Source of the DNA: Planoprotostelium fungivorum
Taxonomy: Eukaryota; Evosea; Variosea; Cavosteliida; Cavosteliaceae
Assembly (NCBI GenBank): GCA_003024175.1
Contig: MDYQ01000076.1
Location: forward strand, 1-64,000
Length of the DNA stretch: 64,000 bases
Direction: 5' to 3'
How positions within the stretch are numbered: position 1 is the stretch's first letter; every line of letters begins with the position of its first letter. A program made the position numbers and the translations under genes. Below are positions 34,901 through 46,454 of this stretch, piece by piece. Below the pieces are notes generated by a model, which was given only the letters and a program-made list of their open reading frames with translations, was not told the DNA's origin and made no database searches.

Positions 34901-36806
34901 CGATTGAAAGACAGCCACGCATCTGAATCGCAGAAATTGAGAGGAGATCATGCATCTCAAATCGAGAAGATGAAGACAGAACACGCGAACCTCTCATCTC
35001 AAGCCTCTCAACAGCACAGAGAGGAACTCAAGACTCATGTTCAATCCGTAGAACTATACAAGAGTCACACGCTGTCCATGCAGACTGAGATACAGGTAAT
35101 GTCATTCGAATAGAGAGTGGCTGACGTGCACAGGACATCCGGAAGCTCCATGCTTCGACGGTCGAGGCGGCTAAATTGAACCATAAATCCATCGGACCTC
35201 TATTAGCCTCCATCATCGAACAAGTGACCCAAGCCAATCAGAAGCAGAGTGAGTTGATCTTTCTTATCCTAATCTCGATCTCATTCTAACGACTTCCAGG
35301 CAAAGAATTCCAAGTCATGTTGAAGAGATACAAGAAGGAAGTCAACAAGAACCGAAAGCTGTACAACGAGATCCAGGAGCTGAAGGGAAATATTCGAGTC
35401 TATTGCAGAGTCAGACCTCTCTCTTCCGACGAGCAGGCGAACGCAGACCCCGTCGCCATTAAATTTCCAGAAGACGATCAACTCGTTCTCAGCCACAACA
35501 ACCAGAAGAAAATTTACGAATTCGAGAGAGTTTTCACACCTCAGTCTTCTCAAGGTGATCATCACACCAACCTCCATCGTCATCATGGGTCACATGACGA
35601 TCATCTAGTCGACTGACGATACAAACAGAGGACGTCTTCAGAGACACGCAGCCCCTCGTAACCTCCGTCTTAGACGGCTTCAACGTCTGCATCTTTGCCT
35701 ACGGTCAGACCGGTTCCGGTAAGACGTTCACCATGGAGGGTCCACGCGATAATCCTGGAGTCAATTCGAGAGCCCTCTCAGAGCTGTTCAAGATCGTAGA
35801 AGAGAGAGGAGAAGATTACAGAATCGACGCCACCGTTAGCATCCTGGAGATCTACAACGAGGCCATTCACGATCTGCTCATACCTGCGGCGAAGGCGAGA
35901 TCGAAGAAATTAGACATCAAGCAGGGACCGGAGGGTATGCACGTGCCCGAGCTGACGTCCGTCACCGTTCGTAATGCAGAAGAGGTGAGAGTGAAAGAGG
36001 AGCGTGGTCGATTGACGTGAGATGAGGTCATGAAGGTCGTCACACTGGGAGGTAAAAATCGTGCGACGAGCTCGACCAACATGAACGAACACTCTTCTCG
36101 TTCTCACCTGTGAGATCATCAACATCTCCCCTCCATCATCCATCTGATCGTCCGCATCAGGGTTCTCATGATCTCCGTTCGTTGTCAGAACCTCTTAACC
36201 GGAGAGAAAGCCTTTGGTAAATTGACTTTGGTCGATCTCGCTGGATCCGAGCGATTAGACAAGTCTGGTGCCGCCGCCACGGAAGAACGATTGAAAGAAG
36301 CACAAGCCATCAACAAGTCCCTGTCTGCGCTTGGAAACGTAATCGCCGCCCTGCAGAACAAAGAGAAGCACATTCCTTACCGCGACTGCAAGTTGACTTA
36401 TCTGTTGCAAGACTCTCTCGGTGAGACGGCCGTGGACGATGCACGATCTGATGTCGTCGTTAGGTGGAAACTCAAAGACGTTGATGTTTGTCAACGTTGG
36501 CCCCGCTTCGTCCAACACTGGAGAGACAACATGCTCTCTCAACTTTGCTCAGAGAGTCAGAAACGTTGAATTGGGTAAAGCTCAGGCCACGAAAGACACC
36601 GGAAGCGCGGAGATGAAGACATACATCAAGAAACTGGAGGTGATGGTGAATGTCGCATCTGATCTGACATGGTGCAGGACGCGATCACCACGGGAGGATT
36701 GCCTCTACCAATCAGCTCGCCCAGAATCACTACTAGCGGTACTGTGTCAGGAACCAGTTCACCGGCAGCACCTTCAACTCCTAAGAAAGTGAAGAAGCCA
36801 GTGTAA
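31943..36806 (+). CDS. Kinesin-14, C-terminal minus-end-directed motor
   Basis: A long protein (about 1,250 residues) with the motor at the C-terminus. The start codon ATG 31943-31945 appears to be the only codon of its exon: GTGAG follows directly, and the next exon reads [15 protein letters not shown]. An acidic tail ([13 protein letters not shown]) precedes about 900 residues of coiled coil (roughly 32280-35350) rich in Q, E, K and heptads. The neck is [15 protein letters not shown], the kinesin-14 signature directly before the motor. The motor has [11 protein letters not shown] (P-loop), [19 protein letters not shown] (switch I), LVDLAGSE (switch II), [14 protein letters not shown] and [20 protein letters not shown] short Ser/Pro/Lys tail ends in VKKPV, stop TAA 36804-36806. 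Some 25 introns. Likely role: spindle organisation and minus-end transport. Confidence 0.92.
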
Positions 36807-36862
36807 AGATGTCCATACAGGTTGAATGAACATAAGATTCAATTTATTCTCGTATTACACTC

Positions 36863-38139
36863 TCACATCATCATCGCGCACGCCAAAGACATCATGCCGA
36901 TGGTGAGCAGAAGGGAAGAAGATAAGGCGGTCGAACCGCCCGGCGTGAGAATGTTGCCCGTCTCATCCAGCAGCGTCCCGATGACATGAGACAACGTGGG
37001 CTGTTGAAGGATATTTGTGAGAGACACCGTCGTTGGATTGTTGGACTTTGGATAATAAGCGGTGCTAAATGCCACCGTTCGGTCGACTGTTCCTGTGGTG
37101 TAGGATGACATCTGATGATTACATCAGGATGATGGATGCTGTGTCCTATTCTTCACCTGAGAGGCGGAAATGGAGTTGGGCCAGTCGAAGGAAGACACCT
37201 GCGAGAGATATGAGAAGGTGATGAAGGTGAGCGATTCTCACGTGTTGCAATGTGATGGAATCAGTTGCCATGTCGAACGTGACTAACAGAGTACGAGGGT
37301 TATTGTAAGGTCTTACGAAATAGTCTCCACCAGATCCGGTTGCTCCCTTCATACTGTAGATCTCAGAGAAGGCGTGTGAGATGTTCTCCGATGTGATGAC
37401 TTCGACCACTGCACGATGGTCAGATGATGCAGGAATTGAAAAGCCTCACGATCGAGCTCGCCACAACCTCCACTGCCTCCCATTCCACGACAGTTGCATC
37501 CATATTGGGCAGAATGCAACACCTGATGCGAGTTAATCATCGGCGTCATTCGAGAGTTCACCTGTGCATTCAAGGCCCAGATGGCTGGGATGTTGTTGCT
37601 AGAGTCCGTAGATTGAGGCATGTTGTATTCGATGACAAACATCTTCGATCCTCCCCATCCATGATACGATGTCTGAACGTCCATCAGCGAAGCCGTATCA
37701 AGCTCTTCAATACTTACTCCACGAGAGAATCCGAGACAAGGTTGGCTAGTGCTGCACGGGGCAGAAGTCATGATGTTGACCTCTTTACCCGGAGGCACGA
37801 ATGTCTTGAATGGCTCCGCGTTGGGTTTAGTCGTAGTCGTAGAATAATTGCCAGAAGAGCTACTTCTTCTTCTTGAACAACATGGGAGGAGGGGCATCGA
37901 GTGAATGGTCCATCTGTCAGGGCGGCTCCCAGAAGAGCCAGTGGTCCACTGACCGTGAAGGTAGACGTTCCGCACTTTTGATCTTGAGGGATGCTACAGT
38001 CGGGCCACACGCCGGGATCGGCTCTGGTAATCATCTGATATGAACCAGATGACGTTCCTACCCCAGTGTAACGGAAGGAATTGATCGCTGCACTCTCGCA
38101 GAGAGCGAAGAGAGCGATGAAGAGGCAGACGCTCCTCAT
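36863..38139 (-). CDS. Tos1-like (DUF2401-type) secreted protein, GPI-type tail
   Basis: The ATG 38137-38139 begins a signal peptide (MRSVCLFIALFALCESAA). The N-terminal domain has GTSSGSYQMITR and a CSIPQDQKCGTSTFTVSGP segment. The second domain has CSTSQPCLGFSRGVS, GGSKMFVIEYNMPQ, NIPAIWALNAQVNS and a QYGCNCRGMGGSGGCGELDR segment, the pattern of the C-terminal domain of yeast Tos1/YJL171C, in which the CGELD acidic pair is characteristic. The C-terminus (SSSLLLTIGMMSLACAMMM) is hydrophobic after a Gly/Ser stretch, as in GPI-anchored proteins. In fungi this family is found in the cell wall. Here it may act on an extracellular or stalk/cyst wall glucan; that is inference. Confidence 0.72.
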
Positions 38140-38358
38140 GCTAATAAGACAGAAGAATGATTTACTGCAACTGAATGACATTTGTAGAACCGAATTCAAC
38201 GGAAGTTGTCAAGGTGTCAGTCGCCCTATAGGGCGATGCTTCCATGTTGCATCGTCCAGTGACTGTGTGGCGTGGTGCCTTCGAAGCATAGATAAATAGA
38301 GATGATTGAATCGACGCTATCACCTTGAAACATATATTTCAACACGGTTTCGATTTAT

Positions 38359-38820
38359 TCAACTGATGGCAAGGCCTACTGCGAGGACAAGACAGCAGTA
38401 GAAGACAACCGTCTTCCAGTGTAATCTGGACCACACTTGATCTAAGACACCAACCCACGGCTTCACGAGGGAGCTCATGAGAATCTCGGTCATACCCACA
38501 AAGAATGCGTTGAACGGCATAGCAGGAAGGAGGCAGCAGACAGTGAAGATGAGTCCGGCACGATGACACCAGAAGTAGACGTGATTGACGAATCGGATGA
38601 CTGGATCTTCTGGCTCGTAATCGAGGAGTCTCTCAGCATCCTCCCAGTTGAATTTCTTCTTCTTCGGCGCATCTTCTCGAAAGATGTAATCTTCCAAAGG
38701 GACGTGCATCGAAGCCAAGCGAGGACGACTATCCGATGGAGGAGGTGCAGATTGGCTCGGCGGCATGTTCTCCATTTGGATCTCCATGCTGACATCGGCT
38801 TGGGGGTGTTTGGGGTTCAT
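38359..38820 (-). CDS. Small two-TM protein, unrecognised
   Basis: An ATG at 38818-38820 starts MNPKHPQADVSMEIQM. The first 70 residues are Pro/Ser/Met-rich and likely disordered, then KKKKFNWEDAERLLDYEPED leads into two hydrophobic stretches: AGLIFTVCCLLPAMPFNAFF and TVVFYCCLVLAVGLAIS at the very C-terminus. About 153 residues, single exon as far as seen. The frame stays open further upstream but with poorer composition. A decayed copy of its C-terminal region lies 290 bp upstream at 39110-39270. Confidence 0.6.
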   Translation of the reverse strand: MNPKHPQADVSMEIQMENMPPSQSAPPPSDSRPRLASMHVPLEDYIFREDAPKKKKFNWEDAERLLDYEPEDPVIRFVNHVYFWCHRAGLIFTVCCLLPAMPFNAFFVGMTEILMSSLVKPWVGVLDQVWSRLHWKTVVFYCCLVLAVGLAIS

Positions 38821-39109
38821 CGGATGGTTGGAGTGGCGATCGGCCGATGACTGTGAGGTATGGATACCACTTCGGTCGCAAAGAATGTTTGCGAACAAAC
38901 CTACTCGGTTACTCTTGTCTCCGCTTGTCAGATAGCTATCTGACACAATTTTCGCTTGGACATTCTTAAAGCCTATGGGCTCGATCACCCCTTCAAACCC
39001 AGTTGTAGCATCTCTCGGCTTGAGGAGAAATAGCCTATGACAATAAATAAACAAATTATTTGGCGGCCGCTGAGGGCTTAGGCAGCGGCAGCGCTGAGGC
39101 CCACCATCA

Positions 39110-39270
39110 AGATGAGAGCCTCACAGCACATATTAGAAGATGACTGTCTTCCACTGCACCCTCGACCACAGGTGATCCAAGACACCGACGCACGGCTTGC
39201 TTCATACGAGGGGCAGGAGACAGCAGAACGTGAAGAAGACTATCGCGGGTCGTCCTATTCTGCTGATCTC
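39110..39270 (-). pseudogene. Decayed copy of the two-TM gene's C-terminal part
   Basis: On the minus strand this stretch reads FFTFCCLLPLV, a stop, SKPCVGVLDHLWSRVQWKTV and then more stops. It matches IFTVCCLLPAM...VKPWVGVLDQVWSRLHWKTVVF of the neighbouring gene at 38359-38820. The middle segment (MPFNAFFVGMTEILMSSL) is deleted, and the last membrane segment is replaced by TAA/TGA-interrupted sequence. It is a partial tandem duplicate, not a functional gene. Confidence 0.65.
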
Positions 39271-40108
39271 ATCGTCTCCTGTACATCCTGCGCTACTTCA
39301 TCGTCATCTGTGATACCATATTCCTGAGAAGGTGTGGCCTCACCTTCACGTGGGGCTGATCCATGTTTGCAAGCACCACGACGGCCAGATGAAAACAGAA
39401 GATTCGGACATTTCCCGGTGTTCAGCATCCTTGCTCTATGATGAAACCCTTGTGGTGATCTCTGAGATGAACGCAATCCCTCGCGTTGTCGATCCTACCC
39501 TTAGAACGTCCCCCACTCCACCATGCTATGTTTTTGAAAGATTCTGGGCCGTGGTATGATAGCTCCGATCCACCGTGGAGAGTTAAATTAAAACAGCAGA
39601 TCATTTCGCATCCCAGCGAGGGGGAAAACGTTCCTCGGCTGGTCCGTACAGGAACGTCTTCCAGCACCGATTGAAGAACGATCGACCCACGAGCTGGGCG
39701 TTTGGAAGTCAACGACCTATGAAATGCATATATACATAGGCTGAAACCAAACCGTCAGCTTTTGTCAAAATGCGATAAGTTACCACACATAGAGAGCCAG
39801 AGTACACGGTCAAATTGATTATCGGGGGAATATTGTGTCCTCACACGCCCATCCCCTACAGATTAAATGCAAGCTCGTGAGGTGTCGGCCCGTTTCGTTA
39901 TCCCTGGTTCATGGAACCCGCGCGTGAAAGTGAAATCTCGACGCATCCAACCTCCTATGGATAGGGTGAAGGTGTGGCCGATTCGTCATGACAACTGCGT
40001 ATTTTTGACTGTTTTCACGTCACCCGCTCGTTTTAGGCGTTTCATCCGGAGCAGCATCGGCCCGATACCTCCGAGAGGTAAGTGTGGCTCTACTCTCATT
40101 TCGAAGCC
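39271..40108. other. Noncoding stretch before the 7TM array
   Basis: About 840 bp. Open frames on both strands (for example near 39422-39712, minus) lack recognisable homology; part may be further decayed duplicate sequence. The last 250 bp hold the promoter of 7TM gene A. Confidence 0.4.
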
Positions 40109-41696
40109 ATGAACAGCAGAACGACCGCTCTACTTGTACTCTTTTCACTCTTCTGCCTGGCGGGCGCTCAGGTGCCTGTGCCTCGCTGCACGGACTGCGA
40201 CGGCCTTGGGGTCTGTCAGACAAATGGTAAATGTCGGTGTTATACTGCGTGAGCTTTTGGTTGGACGTTCGAGATGATGTTGACGGCCGATCAGGTACTT
40301 ATCGCCTACTCTGAATGGCACCTTGCAGACCAATTCGTGCCGGTGGAGTAAGTCAAAGATCCATCACGCCCCATCGATCTGACCGCATGTTCAGACGTCC
40401 TACACGAAAGTGGCACCGGAGTGAAGACACTAAGAGGCATCTCTGCGAGCATCAGTTTCATCCTCTTTCTTCTCATCTCTTGGAGGCTCTTTTTGGACTT
40501 CTATGAATCTTCCGATGAGCACGTGGGCAATGTCGGCCTGAGAAGAGTCGTCAAGTTCTCTCTCTTCATCGATGCTCTCATCTGTTTCCGTGAGACATCT
40601 CATACGGACATCAGACAGATGTTAACTTGTGCAGTCATGTTCATTCTGTCTGCCACAGATTGGTGGGGCAACTTCAATGTCATCCCGTGGAGTGCTTACG
40701 ATGCGATCTATAACTTCATCGACTGGCTTTACGTTCTGCTCTTCGTTGGAATCCTCCTTCACTGGTGAGAGCCACCTCTTCATTCCACCTTCAGCACCAC
40801 CGTCGTCACAAGCGTCTGATACAAGATAGGGCAGAGCTGTATCAGAAGACAATGAAGTCGATCCGCACGCGTGATATGATGAAGAAGGTCAACAGCAACT
40901 ACAACGGCGAGATCACAGTGGAACAAGTGATGTCCAACCTGACCTTCTTGCAACGCTTCAAGATCCCTTTCATTGCCATCGCCGGTGTGACATTTCTAAT
41001 ATGGATCGCCAGAGTGAGAGAAACAAGAGATGGCAGGTTGTAGACTGACATCTCACTCCAGATCGTCGGCAGTCGAACCATCACGGATGCAAGATCGTGG
41101 ACCGCCTTCTATCCCTTTGTCGTTCTCTTCTACGTGGTCGTATGGATAGGCTTCGGGATAGGCTTCGGTGTCTACGGCTACAAGCTCATGCGTGTCATGC
41201 CCGCAGCCATGGCCACGAAGATCAGAGCGGTGAAAAATGCTTCATCATAACATCCATGTTGATCAGATGCGATCAGATTACGATCAAGATGATCATCGTT
41301 CTCGTTTTACAGATCGTCAATTGTGTTGCCATAGTCCTCTTGACCGCCGTGAGTCATCATCGTCGCTCCATTTATCTTCCATCACGATTGACACCGACCA
41401 GCTTGTGTCTGGATTATCCAACAGTATATTCGGTCGAAATTCGGTCACCTTTCTCATCCGTCTCATCGTCTCATTCGTCATCTTGGAGATCTACATGCCG
41501 ATCAGCAAGATCCGTCTGTGGTTTTCAACCGGTGAGCCTCTCGTCATCATCATCGTGGACTGATCGAAGGCAGGCCTGCTCACGTCAACTTCTACTTCTG
41601 GCGGCAGCAGCTCACAGAGTGGCTCAGGGGAAGCAAGCGCGGCCGTGAGCATCCAAATCGGAGACCAACCACCGGGAACCGCTTGATCTCCCAAAC
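40109..41696 (+). CDS. 7TM protein with Cys-rich head, array copy A
   Basis: First of four tandem paralogues. A signal peptide (MNSRTTALLVLFSLFCLAGA) is followed by a compact EGF-like head CTDCDGLGVCQTNGKCRCY. Seven hydrophobic segments follow: SISFILFLLISWRLFLDF; VKFSLFIDALICFLMFILSA; YNFIDWLYVLLFVGILLHW; PFIAIAGVTFLIWIARIVGS; FYPFVVLFYVVVWIGFGIGF; MIIVLVLQIVNCVAIVLLTA; FLIRLIVSFVILEIYMPISK. Between TM3 and TM4 lies a conserved polar loop (RAELYQKTMKSIRTRDMMKK, then NYNGEITVEQVMSN). The tail is Ser/Gly-rich and ends QIGDQPPGTA, TGA 41694-41696. About nine exons. I do not recognise the family; topology suggests a receptor or transporter-like surface protein. The polar loop would be cytoplasmic if the head is outside. 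Confidence 0.75.
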
Positions 41697-42116
41697 CTTG
41701 TACATTATCGCGATTGTATAAATCTGAATCAATCTTCACGTCATTCATTTAAATCATTTTCATCGTATTTGGGAACACGTGAAACACCCGAGGCAGGTCA
41801 TAGACCCATTTGATATCAGATGATAGGAGGATGTATATGGATGCGAGATTTCAGTTCACAGTCCCTTTATCGCGTGTGCGGGCCTGAGTTCTGACGCGTT
41901 CACTCCCCAGCCTCGCTGCCATTCATACACCAATGACTCTCGATACTCATCTTTACTCACGGGAATTCTGATTCCACACGGAATTTCCGATTTAGCCCCA
42001 AAATGAGCGCATTGCGTAGCAACAAAGTTGATCACCCGCGGGGCAGCTGCCAATCGACCTGTTTGGCCAGTCCGCCGAGTCAGTCTGACTCCTGAGGCAT
42101 AATCCATCGTCTCAAC
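41697..42116. other. Spacer between 7TM copies A and B
   Basis: About 420 bp with no convincing ORF. It shows no obvious similarity to the sequence in front of copies A or C, so the array units do not share a simple duplicated promoter. Confidence 0.45.
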
Positions 42117-43666
42117 ATGAACAAGTCGCACACGATCACCTACCTCTTTGTGGCCCTCTGCTTCGTTTCCGTGAGTGCAGCTGCCGCCGTGAGTCCCTGC
42201 ACGGACTGTGATGGACTGGGAGTCTGTCAGACGAATGGAAAATGCCGGTGTTTCGCAGCGTGAGAGCCTGCCCAAGTGGATCTCTCTAACTTCTCGTCAG
42301 GTACATCTTTCCCGTGGTGAATGGGACCGCTCAGACAAATTCTTGTGCAGAGAGTGAGGAGACATCATGCGAACAGCACGCTGACATCCCACAGCGATCT
42401 TGGCTGTCAATCCTGGCGGCGTGAAGGCCATCCGAGCAGTGTCCGCTGGTATCAGTTTCATCCTCTTCGCTCTCATCATGTGGCGTCTGTACCTGGAATG
42501 GATCTCAGATTCTGAAAAGCGCATGAACAACATCGGCCTCAGAAGAGTAGTTCTGTTCTCTCTCGCTATGGATGGTCTCATCTGCTTTCGTGAGAACGTC
42601 ACATCGTATCATACAGACGCTGAACGTCTTTAGTCATGTTCCTCTTGTCAGCTCTGGACTGGTGGGGAAACTTCAACATCCTACCTTCATCCGTTTACAA
42701 CGCTTTATACAACTTGATCGACTGGCTCTACATCGTCCTCTTTGTCGGCATCCTTCTTCACTGGTGAGAACGCCACTTCATCTCCCTCACAACAAGCATC
42801 TGACAGTGGACAGGGCAGAGCTGTATCAGAAGACAATGAAGTCGATCCGCACGCGTGATATGATGAAGAAGGTCAACAGCAACTACAACGGCGAGATCAC
42901 AGTGGAACAAGTCATGTCCAACCTCACCTTCTTGCAACGCTTCAAGATCCCTTTCATTGCCATCGCCGGTGTGACATTTCTCATATGGATCGCCAGGGTG
43001 AGAAGCAAGAGTGGCGGGTTGTAGACTGACGTATACGTCAGATCATCGGCAGTCAGCTCATCAACGACCAAAAGTCGTGGAATGTCTTCTTCCCCTTCAT
43101 GATCCTCTTCTATGCCGTCGTGTGGATTGGCTTCGGCATAGGATTCTGTTTCTACGGCTACAAGCTCATGCGTGTCATGCCAGAAGCGATGGGCCGAAAG
43201 ATCAGATGGGTGAGACACATCTTCCGTCGACCGTCGACTGACATGCGAGACAGATCACCATCAAGCTCAACGCGGTCTTGTTCCTTCAAATCGCCAACTG
43301 TGTTCAGATCATCCTATTCCTCTCTGTAAGTTTTCTCATCGGCACCAACACCACCTCTGACGAGAGACACCAGTTCGTCCCAGGATTATCCAACAGCATC
43401 TTCGGTCGTAACTCCATCACCTTTGTCATCCGTCTCATCGTCTCCTTCATCATCTTGGAGATCTACATGCCGATCAGCAAGTTCCGTCTTTGGTTCTCAA
43501 CCGGTGAGTCTGATCTCTTTCGTTCGTCGTAGACTGACATACGGATGTAGGCCTGCTCACGTCGACGTCCAATTCAGGCGGCAGCAGCTCGAATGGAGGA
43601 GCTTCCGGTGAGGCTGCCGGGGCGGTGAACATCGAGATCGGTGAATGCCCGCCCGGCACCGCTTAA
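42117..43666 (+). CDS. 7TM protein with Cys-rich head, array copy B
   Basis: Same organisation as copy A. The ATG 42117 opens MNKSHTITYLFVALCFVSVS, then SPCTDCDGLGVCQTNGKCRC, YIFPVVNGTAQTNSCAES, seven TMs and a Gly/Ser tail ending GECPPGTA, TAA 43664-43666. The exon encoding the TM3-TM4 loop and the following intron (ending GGGTTGTAGACTGAC) are nearly base-identical to those of A, C and D, while the head and tail exons differ. Exons for TM5-TM6 are almost identical to copy C, including introns. Function unknown. Confidence 0.75.
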
Positions 43667-44115
43667 ACCTTCAGCCATTGTACAGTCGAACCGTCCAAAA
43701 ATAGTATCAAACGAAATAAATCCAAATTTTCTGGTTGGGTCGTTGCTCTCTTCAATCGTGTTGTTGAAGATTCACTCATCCCGTTTCAGCTCACAGCTCC
43801 ACTGACGATCGGGTTCATCAATATATACGCATATTGTGAGTGTGAGAACAGCACCTTTTGTGAGCGCGAGAACCTGTAGCTGACCTGATGCGACACTTTT
43901 TAGACCAATGATCGCCGTTTCGATCTGCGAACGCCCCATCGACTCACCTTTACCCTCGTATTTCTCTCGTCCAAACGAAATCTCCGTTTAATGCCCGCTT
44001 AAATAAGCGTTCACCATAACAACGTCGGCTCAATTCGTAGGGCATCTGGGGTAGTGTCATCTTTACGATCGGATCCGTCAGACTAACTCGGCAGGCATTT
44101 CTAAGAAGAGAAGAC
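43667..44115. other. Spacer between 7TM copies B and C
   Basis: About 450 bp without a supported gene; presumably the 3' end of B and promoter of C. Confidence 0.45.
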
Positions 44116-45349
44116 ATGAGAGAGACCACCACCCTGTTCATCTTTGTTCTCTGCAGCTGCATCATCTCATGTGTCGCTGCCGGCGTCAGTCCTTGCACGG
44201 ACTGCGACGGACTTGGGGTCTGTCAGACCAACGGCAAGTGCCGGTGTTTTGCAGCGTGAGCGAGCATGCGTGCGGAGACACCTGCTGACTTCTTTAGGTA
44301 TACGTTTCCCGTGGTGAATGGGACCGCTCAGACGAACTCTTGTGCAGATAGTGAGGAGACATTACGCGACGGCACGCTGACATTTTCTACAGCCATCCTA
44401 AACATCAATCCGGTAGGTGTGAAGACCATCCGAGGAGTCTCCGCCGGAGTCAGTTTCATCCTCTTCGCTCTCATCATGTGGCGTCTGTATCTGGAGTGTA
44501 TCACCGATCCGGACAAAATGAGCAACAACGTCGGCCTCAGACGAGTGGTTCTGTTCTCTCTCGCTATGGACGGTCTCATCTGCTTTCGTGAGGACATCAC
44601 ACCTCGCATATGGACGACTAAATCCAAACAGTCATGTTCTTCTTATCCCTTTTGGACTGGTGGGGAAATTTCAACGTCCTGCCGTCACCAGTCTATAATG
44701 CACTCTACAACTTGATCGACTGGCTTTACATCGTCCTCTTTGTCGGCATCCTTCTTCACTGGTGAGAACACCTCTTCATCTCCTCAGCACAAGCATCTGA
44801 CACAGTGGACAGGGCAGAGCTGTATCAGAAGACAATGAAGTCGATCCGCACGCGTGATATGATGAAGAAGGTCAACAGCAACTACAACGGCGAGATCACA
44901 GTGGAACAAGTCATGTCCAACCTCACCTTCTTGCAACGCTTCAAGATCCCTTTCATCGTCATCGCCGGTGTGACATTTCTCATATGGATCGCCAGGGTGA
45001 GAAGCAAGAGTGGCGGGTTGTAGACTGACGTATACGTCAGATCATCGGCAGTCAGCTCATCAACGACCAAAAGTCGTGGAATGTCTTCTTCCCCTTCATG
45101 ATCCTCTTCTATGCTGTCGTGTGGATTGGCTTCGGCATAGGTTTCTGTTTCTACGGCTACAAGCTCATGCGTGTCATGCCAGAAGCGATGGGCCGAAAGA
45201 TCAGATGGGTGAGACACATCTTCCGTCGACCGTCGACTGACATGCGAGACAGATCACCATCAAGCTCAACGCGGTCTTGTTCCTTCAAATCGCCAACTGT
45301 GTTCAGATCATCCTATTCCTCTCTGTAAGTTTTCTCATCGGCACCAACA
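44116..45349 (+). CDS. 7TM protein, array copy C, cut by an assembly gap
   Basis: The ATG 44116 starts MRETTTLFIFVLCSCIISCV, then VSPCTDCDGLGVCQTNGKCR and TMs 1 to 6 as in B. The first half has many differences from B, but from about 45011 to 45349 it is almost identical to B (43012-43350), including introns. The sequence stops at the ambiguous base 45350 inside the intron before TM7, so the last exons are missing from the assembly or this end was built from reads of copy B. Treat as incomplete rather than broken. Confidence 0.7.
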
Positions 45350-45350
45350 N
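45350..45350. other. Ambiguous base (N), assembly join
   Basis: The only N in the window. The 267 bp to its right (45351-45617) are an exact copy of 44763-45029, and the sequence to its left matches copy B. This is the signature of a join across near-identical tandem repeats. Confidence 0.9.
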
Positions 45351-46233
45351 TGAGAACACCTCTTCATCTCCTCAGCACAAGCATCTGACACAGTGGACAG
45401 GGCAGAGCTGTATCAGAAGACAATGAAGTCGATCCGCACGCGTGATATGATGAAGAAGGTCAACAGCAACTACAACGGCGAGATCACAGTGGAACAAGTC
45501 ATGTCCAACCTCACCTTCTTGCAACGCTTCAAGATCCCTTTCATCGTCATCGCCGGTGTGACATTTCTCATATGGATCGCCAGGGTGAGAAGCAAGAGTG
45601 GCGGGTTGTAGACTGACATCTCACTCCAGATCATCGGCAGTCAACGCATCAACGTGGCCAGATCGTGGAGCATCTTCTTTCCCTTCATGGTCACCTTCTA
45701 TGCCGTCGTGTGGGTTGGATTTGCGATAGGCTTCGGCGTCTACGGCTACAAGCTCATGCGTGTCATGCCGGAAGCCATGGGACGCAGGATCAGAGGAGTG
45801 AGAGTAGAGACATTCGAAAGGAGGCTGATGTAGACAGATGACGATCAAGCTGACGGCCGTATTGTTCTTAGAGATCGTCAACTGTGTTCAGATCATCCTG
45901 TTCACCACGGTGAGTCGGCCTCCCTCGACATCATCATCATCATCCACATCATTGTCACATGCGTCTGACACGACCGAACAGTTGGTACCCGGATTAGCCA
46001 ACAGTATCTTCGGTCGTAACGCCATCACTTTCGTCATCCGTCTCATCGTCTCCTTCATCGTCTTAGAGATCTACATGCCGATCAGCAAGTTCCGTCTTTG
46101 GTTCTCGCGCCAACTTTTGGGCACGTCGGCATCCAATGGAAACAGCAGTGGACGCAGTGGATCACAATCCGGTTATGTTGCTCCCGTGGTCATCGCGATC
46201 GACCCAAATGAGCAGCCGTCATCGACTGCTTAA
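45351..46233 (+). CDS. 7TM protein, array copy D, 5' end missing at the gap
   Basis: Begins inside the intron before the TM3-TM4 loop exon. It encodes the loop, TM4, then a distinct TM5 exon (GSQRINVARSWSIFFPFMVT), TM6 (LTAVLFLEIVNCVQIILFTT), TM7 (FVIRLIVSFIVLEIYMPISK) and a tail unlike the others, ending IDPNEQPSSTA with TAA 46231-46233. The TM5-TM7 exons are clearly different from A, B and C, so this is a real fourth gene and not a pure assembly duplicate. Its head exons are lost in the gap. Confidence 0.7.
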
Positions 46234-46454
46234 GGAAAAGAAAGATGATGTTGAATTATTTATAAAAATAGATGAGAGAGGGGCTCCTGCGATTCGATGG
46301 AGAGATGATAAGCACGTGATCCTCTGGTTTCCTCTTTCATGATGTTCAAGTTCTGTCGATATGTTGAAAGATGAAATCATTATAAAACAATTTTTGGTCT
46401 ACAACGTTCTTGGTTAACTTTGACGTCACACACGTAAAGAAAGACAGAAACATC

